Assembly (NCBI GenBank): GCA_006226595.1
Contig: SBGP01000082.1
Span: 62,001 to 126,000, forward strand
Length of the DNA stretch: 64,000 bases
Reading direction: 5' to 3'
DNA from: Deltaproteobacteria bacterium
Lineage (GTDB): Bacteria > Myxococcota_A > UBA796 > GCA-2862545
The first letter of the stretch is position 1; each line of letters begins with the position of its first letter. A program made the translations under genes and the position numbers. Positions 58,705 through 64,000 of this stretch are shown here, piece by piece. The notes beneath the pieces are model-generated. The model saw only the letters and a program-made list of their open reading frames with translations. It made no database searches and was not told the DNA's origin.

Positions 58705-59421
58705 ATGGGCCTGTTCGACATCTTCCTCTCCGAAGACAAGCTGATCGCCAAGCACGCGCGCACGATCACCAACCGCGATGCCCAGGAGGAAGACCGGGAG
58801 GCTAGCGTCCGCTGGTTGGCCAACCAGGGCTCCGAGCGCGCCATCCTCGGCCTGCTCGCTCGCTTCGACATGGCCCTCGAGCACCAGCTCAAGGACAAGG
58901 GCGAGAAGGACTTCACCTACGACGTGCTCCTCTCCCTCGGCGACAAGGCCGTCGGACCGACCGAAGCCTTCGTGCGCCGCAGCAAGCAGGTGGCCTGGCC
59001 CCTCCGCCTGCACACCGCGCTGACCTCCGAGGCGCGCTCCCTCGAGCTCGTGTACGAGCTGCTCGCCGCCGAGGTCGCGAAGAACGACTTCAAGCCGGCT
59101 CGCAAGAAGGCCCTCCTGCTCTGGCTCACCGAGCGCACCGACTCCGGCGCCATCGCCGCCGCGACCCCGCTCCTCGAGGACTTCGACGAGGGCGTTCGCT
59201 ACGCCGCCGCCGAGGTCATCCTCGGCCAGAACGACGCGGCCGGTCGCGAGCCACTGCTGTCGGTCCTCGACAACCCCGAGGAGGACTCGAACCGCCTCAA
59301 GCTGCGCATCGCCGACGTCTTCGCCCAGCGCCGCTGGAGCGTCGAGGGTGCGAGCCCGGAGCGCCTCGCCCTGCTCAACGGCTACGCCGTGCAGGACGAC
59401 CGGCTGATCGCCGCGCAGTAG
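58705..59421 (+). CDS. HEAT-repeat-like protein
   Basis: 238 aa, soluble and fully helical. Pairs of helices such as REASVRWLANQGSERAILGLLARF, YDVLLSLGDKAVGPTEAFV and VRYAAAEVILGQNDAAGREPLLSVL have the Ala/Leu/Val pattern and mid-helix Gly of HEAT repeats, about five units. It is probably a scaffold or binding protein. Own promoter and strong Shine-Dalgarno. Its stop is immediately followed by the stop of the convergent Cys-rich lipoprotein. Confidence 0.8.
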   Translation: MGLFDIFLSEDKLIAKHARTITNRDAQEEDREASVRWLANQGSERAILGLLARFDMALEHQLKDKGEKDFTYDVLLSLGDKAVGPTEAFVRRSKQVAWPLRLHTALTSEARSLELVYELLAAEVAKNDFKPARKKALLLWLTERTDSGAIAAATPLLEDFDEGVRYAAAEVILGQNDAAGREPLLSVLDNPEEDSNRLKLRIADVFAQRRWSVEGASPERLALLNGYAVQDDRLIAAQ

Positions 59422-59724
59422 CTAGAAGCTGCCCTCGACGAGGACGCAGCTGCCCGCGTTGCACTCGGCGGTGAGGGGCGCGCACCCCATCTCGGTGCAC
59501 GCAACGGCGCCGCCGCAGCTCTCGCCGTGCTCGTCGAACACCGCCTGCTCCTGGTCGGAACGCACGGCCACCGCCGCCCCGCCGTTGCACGAGTCGCAGC
59601 AGCCGAGCTCGACGACCACGCAGGTCGCGCCGTCCGAACAGTCGGTGTAGGCCGCATCGAGCGCGGTCTGCGGGACCGGCTCCCAGGTCGAGCACGCGAA
59701 GAACAGCCACAGCAGCGCCGGCAT
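59422..59724 (-). CDS. Small Cys-rich lipoprotein
   Basis: 100 aa. Lipobox LFFAC. Mature region has Cys in YTDCSDGATC, LGCCDSCNGG, SCGGAVACTEMGCAP and CNAGSC, about ten in 85 residues, typical of a disulfide-packed exported domain. ATG 59724 is preferred over the GTG two codons upstream, because GGAGG lies 5 nt before it. Minus-strand -10 TACAGT is at 59742-59747. Function unknown. Confidence 0.78.
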   Translation of the reverse strand: MPALLWLFFACSTWEPVPQTALDAAYTDCSDGATCVVVELGCCDSCNGGAAVAVRSDQEQAVFDEHGESCGGAVACTEMGCAPLTAECNAGSCVLVEGSF

Positions 59725-59760
59725 GTGCACCTCCGGCGCCGACTGTAGCAGCGCGACGGC

Positions 59761-60906
59761 CTACAGCGGCGTGATCGTCGCCGACGGCCAGTCGACCTCG
59801 GCAAACTCGATCACCGCGTCCTCCCCCTCCATGGGGCGGGTGTCGGTGAACTCGAGCAGCCCGTCGATGTAGATGTTCACGGTCACCTGGTTCACGCCGT
59901 CGAAGTCGGTGGGCGTGCCGAACACGGGGTGCACGCCGACCCAGTCGTGGGCAACCACCGTGTAGGTGCCCGCCGCGGGCGCGGTGATGTTGATGTTCTC
60001 GGGCCCCGTGCCCTCGGTATCGTCGAGATCCAGCGACGGGTTGTCGCCGGCCCCCGCGACACCCCACTCGAGGCCCGCGGTGCAGTTCCGCCAGTGGCAG
60101 TCCCGGGCGGCGTCGTGCAGGCGACCGTTACCCTCGAGCAGGTGCAAGTCGATGTCCTCGGCGGTTTCCCAGTACATCTCGATCCACAGGGCCTCGGCCG
60201 GAATCGCCTCCAGCTCGGCCACACAGGGCTCGCTCTCGCGGTTGTCATCGGTGACCACCACGAGCTGAGCCTGGTAGGTGCCCGCCGCATCCGCGAGGAA
60301 CGGCCGGTCGGGACCCGAGCCGCCGAGCGTCGCCGAGCTTCCCGCCGGCGCACTCACGAAACTCCAGCGGAAGTCGACGAGGTTGCGCCCTTCCGGGTCG
60401 TAGGAATCGGCGCCGACCCAGGTGTTGCTCTGCATCGGCGGACGCACGGTATCGGGGTCCGAAAAGCACACCGCCACCGGCAGCTGGAGCTCGCCCGCGG
60501 TGAGGCTCGCCGTACACGGCGCGGAGATGCGCCCGTCCTCGGTGACGACGACGAGCTCGGCCTGGTAGACGCCGGCGACGTCCGCCTGAAAGCCCCGGTT
60601 GGCGCCCGTGCCCGCCGCGAGCGCAGCGGTCGACCCGGTGGGCGCCGACACGAGCGTCCAGCGGTACTCGGTAATGCCGATGCCCTCGGGGTCCGAGGAG
60701 TTCTCGCCCACCCAGGTGTTCGGGTCCAGACCCGGGCGCACCTGACTCGGGTCGCTGGCGCACACCGCGAGCGGGTTGTCGAGCGTCTCGTCGACCACGG
60801 GCGGATCGTCGGTCTCCTCGATCGGCGCTTCCTGCTCGGGCGGCTCGCCGGTGAGGTCGTAGTCCGAACAGCCCGCAATCAGTGCGAGAACCCAGATGGC
60901 ACGCAT
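59761..60906 (-). CDS. Lipoprotein with two PKD-like repeats and a C-terminal YfaP/DUF2135-like domain
   Basis: 381 aa. Lipobox LIAGC. Two ~100-aa repeats share the order AVC.SDP, VRP, NTWVG, DPEG, YRWTLVSAP/FRWSFVSAP, YQAELVVVT/YQAQLVVVT and a closing PC; each has one Cys at either end. The last ~130 residues (WIEMYWETAEDIDLHLLEG, DCHWRNC, ENINITAPAAGTYTVVAHD) match the pattern of DUF2135-type domains. Likely a surface protein. GGGAGAAG precedes the ATG; minus-strand TAGGGT is at 60930-60935. Confidence 0.82.
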   Translation of the reverse strand: MRAIWVLALIAGCSDYDLTGEPPEQEAPIEETDDPPVVDETLDNPLAVCASDPSQVRPGLDPNTWVGENSSDPEGIGITEYRWTLVSAPTGSTAALAAGTGANRGFQADVAGVYQAELVVVTEDGRISAPCTASLTAGELQLPVAVCFSDPDTVRPPMQSNTWVGADSYDPEGRNLVDFRWSFVSAPAGSSATLGGSGPDRPFLADAAGTYQAQLVVVTDDNRESEPCVAELEAIPAEALWIEMYWETAEDIDLHLLEGNGRLHDAARDCHWRNCTAGLEWGVAGAGDNPSLDLDDTEGTGPENINITAPAAGTYTVVAHDWVGVHPVFGTPTDFDGVNQVTVNIYIDGLLEFTDTRPMEGEDAVIEFAEVDWPSATITPL

Positions 60907-61034
60907 GTCTTCTCCCGCGTCAGCGGCGCACCCTACACGTGAGCGCCCCCCACGGGGCACTCAGAGGATGTCAAGAGCCCGGGAGGGGCATGGGTCCGCC
61001 ATCGAGCCGGCCTCTTCTCGTTTCATGACCCCCG

Positions 61035-61208
61035 TCACGGTTTTCCAGAAAGTGGCCAGGGTGGCACGGTTGGCGGCAGGGGTCGCCGCTCCGGGAGCAT
61101 GACGCGCGGGGCCACCGGACGCGGAGTGAACCGGCGCGGACTCGGGTCGTCCACCGGCAGGTGACAGCGCTCCAGGAACGCCTCGACGGCGGCTTCGAGG
61201 TCGGTCAT
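61035..61208 (-). CDS. Possible 57-aa Pro/Arg-rich small protein
   Basis: Begins 5 nt after the stop of the deiminase-like gene on the same strand. A short helix (MTDLEAAVEAFLERCHLP) is followed by a Pro/Arg-rich tail (PRRFTPRPVAPR, LPPTVPPWPLSGKP). The helix start and operon position favour a real gene, but it is short and has only a weak GGGTGG Shine-Dalgarno. It could be a partner or carrier of the upstream enzyme, or spurious. Confidence 0.4.
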   Translation of the reverse strand: MTDLEAAVEAFLERCHLPVDDPSPRRFTPRPVAPRVMLPERRPLPPTVPPWPLSGKP

Positions 61209-61213
61209 GCGGC

Positions 61214-62488
61214 TCACCACCCGCTGTCCACGGACTTGGAGATGCAGTGGATCGAGCCGGCCAGCGGCGAGATGTGGTCCGAGGACACGCGGCGAACCGC
61301 GTAGCCCTGGGCCTCCCACACGGCGGCGGCCTGATCCTCGTACAGGTCGTGCTCGGCGTACGTCGGCATCAGGATCGTGCCGTTCACGGGGAGCACGTTG
61401 AGGTACGTGCGCCAGTTGCGGTCGCGAAGCGCCGTGCGAGGGCAGCTGTCCGGCGCGGTGGTCGCCCGCGGGCTGCGCTTCTTCGGGCAGTTCGACGGCA
61501 TGGGCATGCGCACGATGTCGACGGAAGCCTGGGTCTCGGGGTCGACGAGCCCGGCGAGCACGGTGACCACGTTGTTCTCGATGATGTCGTGGTTCACCCG
61601 GTCCTGGTCCGCGGTGTACTCGCCCACGATCAGCGTCGTCTGGTCGGCCCAGGCGAGCCACATGTCGACGTGACCTGTGGCGTAGTCCTGCAGGGCCTCG
61701 ACGACAACGAGCTGGTCGCAGCCGAGCTCGGTGGCGAACATCGTGCGGATCTCGGCCTCGGTGTACTGCGGGTTGGCGCCGTACACGATGTCGCTGACCA
61801 CGCAGAGGCCACCGCCGTTGGGCAGGAAGTTGCCGCCCTCGAAGTACAGCGGGAAGTCGCTGTGCAGCGCACCGACCCGGGCCGCAAAGTCCGCGGGCAT
61901 CGCGTCGTCGAGGTCTCGACCCGGATAGTACTTCGGGTCCTCGACGGAGAGCATGCCACTCATGCGATCCCGGACGATCTGGGGACCGAAGTCACGCATC
62001 CAGAATGCATCGGTGGGCACGCCCTGGACCCAGTCGACGGACGTGGCATCCACGCCCTCGGTGGCCTCGAGCATCGCCGAGCAGTTCGCGAGGGTCTCGG
62101 CTTCGGTGAAGCCGCTGCTCGCGGAGGTGAGGTACACCCAGGCGCCGGCACCGGAGCGCACGGACTCGCCGATCATGGCCATCCACATCTCGTCCCACAC
62201 GTCGGGCGTGCCACCGTTGCTACAGGGCCACTCGACGATCACCGAGTCGATGGGAGCGGTCTCGTTCGCACTCATCACCGGCGCCCCCGCCGAGCGACCG
62301 AGCGGCACCCGCGCGAAGCGGTCGGCGAGCGGCTGGGCGAGGAACTCGGCCTCGACCCGGAGCTCGGCATCCTGCCAGGCCTCGGTGGCGCGGGGAGCGT
62401 AATCCCGCGCCACGTCGACCTCAGCAGTACAAGCCGTCAACGAGAGCAACACCAGACTCAACGAACGCACAGACATCATGTTCACCAT
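61214..62488 (-). CDS. Peptidyl-arginine / agmatine deiminase-like lipoprotein
   Basis: 424 aa. Lipobox LTAC. The guanidine-modifying fold of the PPAD/agmatine deiminase family is shown by WMRDFGPQ (substrate Asp), YFEGGNFLPNGG, GHVDMWL (catalytic His) and AGSIHCIS with nucleophile Cys415. It should hydrolyse a guanidino group to a ureido group (arginine in peptides, free arginine, or agmatine) outside the cytoplasm. Cytosolic agmatine deiminases lack a lipid anchor, so a protein or peptide substrate is favoured. Minus-strand TTGCGC, 16 nt, TAGGAT forms its promoter. Confidence 0.87.
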   Translation of the reverse strand: MVNMMSVRSLSLVLLSLTACTAEVDVARDYAPRATEAWQDAELRVEAEFLAQPLADRFARVPLGRSAGAPVMSANETAPIDSVIVEWPCSNGGTPDVWDEMWMAMIGESVRSGAGAWVYLTSASSGFTEAETLANCSAMLEATEGVDATSVDWVQGVPTDAFWMRDFGPQIVRDRMSGMLSVEDPKYYPGRDLDDAMPADFAARVGALHSDFPLYFEGGNFLPNGGGLCVVSDIVYGANPQYTEAEIRTMFATELGCDQLVVVEALQDYATGHVDMWLAWADQTTLIVGEYTADQDRVNHDIIENNVVTVLAGLVDPETQASVDIVRMPMPSNCPKKRSPRATTAPDSCPRTALRDRNWRTYLNVLPVNGTILMPTYAEHDLYEDQAAAVWEAQGYAVRRVSSDHISPLAGSIHCISKSVDSGW

Positions 62489-62744
62489 CCACGCGGCGCA
62501 TCCTAGCCATTCATTTTGAATGCGCAACATTCTTTTTGAAGATCTCGCATGCGGTCGTGTCTGGGTCCGCATGCAGTCCGCGTTCAAGCGATCGACGCGG
62601 CGCCCCACCGCGCACCGAGCGATCGTCCCTGCGAGATCTGCATGCACCGGGCGGCAAGGCCCGGATCGCTCGCCAGGCGACTGCGCGATCTGCACGGATG
62701 CCGCACACGGGCACGCCCCCGCATGCTGGAGGTGGAGGTTCCCC

Positions 62745-63095
62745 ATGCGCACCCTCACCCTGCTCGCCGTCCTCGCACTCACCGCGTGTGCCGGAGACGA
62801 CGCGGCCCCCCAGGACAGCGGCACCGAGTCGGACACGGACACGGACACCGACGCCGATACGGACACCGACACGGATACCGACGCCGATACGGACACCGAC
62901 ACGGATACCGACACCGACACCGAGCCACCACCGCGCACGGCGGCCGGGATGCTCTCACCGGTGACCGCCGCCAGCGAGCTGTCGACGGACAACTACGGGC
63001 TGTCGCTCACCGTCGGCCCCGCAGTGTCCGCACACGACCTCGCCTCCGAGAGCTACCACCTCTCGCTGGGCATTGGTCTCGCGGTTCAGCCCTAG
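62745..63095 (+). CDS. Small lipoprotein with a DT-rich repeat tract
   Basis: 116 aa. Lipobox LALTAC. Residues ~28-60 are almost only Asp and Thr with a few Ala; in DNA the tract contains a perfect 30-nt tandem duplication. The C-terminal ~50 residues hold two related units ending NYGLSLTVGPAV and SYHLSLGIGLAV, like short beta-strand repeats. The DT tract is probably a flexible spacer, a style seen in many Myxococcota lipoproteins. GGAGG before the ATG. Confidence 0.75.
   Translation: MRTLTLLAVLALTACAGDDAAPQDSGTESDTDTDTDADTDTDTDTDADTDTDTDTDTDTEPPPRTAAGMLSPVTAASELSTDNYGLSLTVGPAVSAHDLASESYHLSLGIGLAVQP
62851..62910 (+). repeat. 30-nt perfect tandem duplication in the DT tract
   Basis: Positions 62851-62880 and 62881-62910 are identical; both begin ACGCCGATACGG. 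Flanking sequence continues with degenerate GACACC hexamers. In frame (10 codons), so copy-number change alters spacer length without shifting the frame. Confidence 0.9.
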
Positions 63096-63140
63096 CCGCG
63101 GAATCCGTGTGAGTGCGTAGCGCGAGCGCTCTCGCGGACT

Positions 63141-63146
63141 TACGCT
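63141..63146 (+). promoter_or_regulatory. -10 hexamer TACGCT for the phosphoesterase gene
   Basis: TACGCT 18 nt before the GTG at 63165, with GGGAGG between. A perfect hairpin, CGCGAG-CGCT-CTCGCG (63121-63136), lies directly upstream. Confidence 0.45.
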
Positions 63147-63164
63147 TCCTCGCTGGGAGGCGTT

Positions 63165-64000
63165 GTGCGGCATCTGGTGATCATGAGCGACATCGAGATG
63201 GGTGCCGGCGGACTCACCGACGACTTCCCGTACTCGCAGTGGCTGGGAGCCCGGCTGCTCGCCTATGCGGACCAGGCCGGTGAAGACGAGCTGTTCGTCG
63301 TCTTCAACGGCGACACCTTCGACTTCCTCAAGACCGCGGTCAACGGCGAGTACCCGACGCGCATCACGGCGCAGGTGGCGCTGGCGAAGCTGGCGCAGGT
63401 GCAGGCGGCTCATCCGCACTTCTTCCGCGCGGTGAAGGCCATCCTCGAGGACACTCGCGGCCCGCGACGCGTCGCCTTCCTGCTCGGCAACCACGACATG
63501 GAGCTGGCCTTCGCGAAGGTCCAGCGTGAGATCCGCGACGCGGTGGGCCCGGCCGAGTTTCCGGGGTTCAGCCTCGACGTCGGTGACCTGCACATCGAGC
63601 ACGGCCAGCAAGCCGACGGCATGTTCACCGTGGACCCGGAAGAGGTGTTCGTGCTCCACGATGGCGAGCCCGTCCTCTCGCTCCCCTGGGGCGCGGTGGC
63701 GCTGCTCGACGTCGCCCTGCCGCTGCAGCACCGGCTGCACGAGCTCGACCGCATCAAGCCGCGCAACAAGGTGCTCGAGATCGTGCCCGAGGTGAAGGAC
63801 CTGCTGGTCAACGCCTACTGGAACTACTGGACCCGCGACTGGTGGTCCGACTACTGGAACGGCGCCGACCCGAACAAGCGCATCAGCTGGACGATGATCC
63901 GCGACGTGACCTACCGCCTGGGCACACTGGACACGGATCTCAGCGTGGGCGACGTGCACAAGCAGCTGGTTCGGCAGGCCTTCGGCCCGAAGGTGTGCAT
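63165..64000 (+). CDS. Metallophosphoesterase, cut by the window edge
   Basis: Partial: 278 codons visible, no stop. Calcineurin-like metal-binding motifs are SDIEMG (DxH position with Glu), NGDTFDFL (GD) and LLGNHDMEL (GNHD); a later IEHGQQAD is the GHx-like block. UDP-diacylglucosamine hydrolase-like or other phosphatases are possible. Residues 195-230 are Trp/Tyr-rich (AYWNYWTRDWWSDYWNG), unusual for the family. GTG start with GGGAGG; ATG at 63183 is an alternative. Confidence 0.85.
   Translation, partial: MRHLVIMSDIEMGAGGLTDDFPYSQWLGARLLAYADQAGEDELFVVFNGDTFDFLKTAVNGEYPTRITAQVALAKLAQVQAAHPHFFRAVKAILEDTRGPRRVAFLLGNHDMELAFAKVQREIRDAVGPAEFPGFSLDVGDLHIEHGQQADGMFTVDPEEVFVLHDGEPVLSLPWGAVALLDVALPLQHRLHELDRIKPRNKVLEIVPEVKDLLVNAYWNYWTRDWWSDYWNGADPNKRISWTMIRDVTYRLGTLDTDLSVGDVHKQLVRQAFGPKVC

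Noticed and set aside
62489-62744. AT-richer stretch considered as a small ORF or mobile-element scar
   Set aside because: The open frame lacks a ribosome site and domain; the AT-rich part (near 62505-62545) is the promoter of the minus-strand deiminase-like gene. No terminal repeats found.
62821-62930. Repeat tract considered as CRISPR
   Set aside because: Units are tandem without unique spacers and are in frame within a lipoprotein gene.

Overview
This 64 kb window is high-GC chromosomal DNA, densely coded on both strands. I see no insertion sequence, prophage or CRISPR array. The content points to Myxococcota (former Deltaproteobacteria), probably an uncultivated lineage. The signs are: about 20 short lipoprotein signal peptides among some 60 genes; MopE-like and thrombospondin-type acidic repeats; a C-terminal tail like MYXO-CTERM; three eukaryote-type Ser/Thr kinases; a RegBA redox pair; and the order tRNA-tig-clpP-clpX-lon-hup. 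The assignment is inferred from gene content only.

Left part (1-9.1 kb): tRNA-His, tRNA-Lys and tRNA-Leu, trigger factor, a convergent SET-domain gene, two tandem lipoproteins, then clpP-clpX-lon-hup, a protein-quality-control block closed by a terminator. From 9.1 to 17.8 kb lie a folate-salvage ligase, a zinc-ribbon/MopE lipoprotein, a radical SAM/SPASM enzyme with a DsbA-fold partner, a TerC membrane protein, a universal stress protein, a GST-phosphotransferase pair, a calpain-type protease with a small lipoprotein, and a sugar nucleotidyltransferase. From 18 to 34.3 kb lie a large Ig-repeat surface lipoprotein, endonuclease V, bioF, a kinase with a dCache sensor, a lipid-kinase operon, bioA-regB-regA, an OmpA-type outer-membrane protein and a membrane protein.

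From 34.6 to 50.3 kb lie a TrmB-like regulator, a CBS protein, thiolase and 3-hydroxyacyl-CoA dehydrogenase (short-chain acyl-CoA metabolism), a 2OG oxygenase, a class III nucleotide cyclase, a second kinase with a YD-like repeat ectodomain, several lipoproteins, thiG-thiE, and a pair of Cys-rich lipoproteins. From 50.5 kb to the right edge lie a DUF4240 protein, a multi-pass GT-C-like membrane protein, a kinase-STAND-TPR fusion, an M6-like metalloprotease, tRNA-Leu(CAG), a HEAT-like protein, more lipoproteins, an arginine-deiminase-like lipoprotein and a metallophosphoesterase cut by the edge.

The strongest window-wide signal is promoter architecture. A TAnnnT hexamer ends 5 or 6 nt before the start codon of at least eight genes that lack a Shine-Dalgarno sequence, which predicts leaderless mRNAs. 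The same hexamer sits about 15-35 nt before the start of many genes that do have a Shine-Dalgarno. Two genes (TrmB-like regulator and 5-formyl-THF cyclo-ligase) have conserved-looking N-termini lying upstream of any ATG/GTG/TTG, suggesting CTG starts. All functions are read from motifs by eye; no database search was run.
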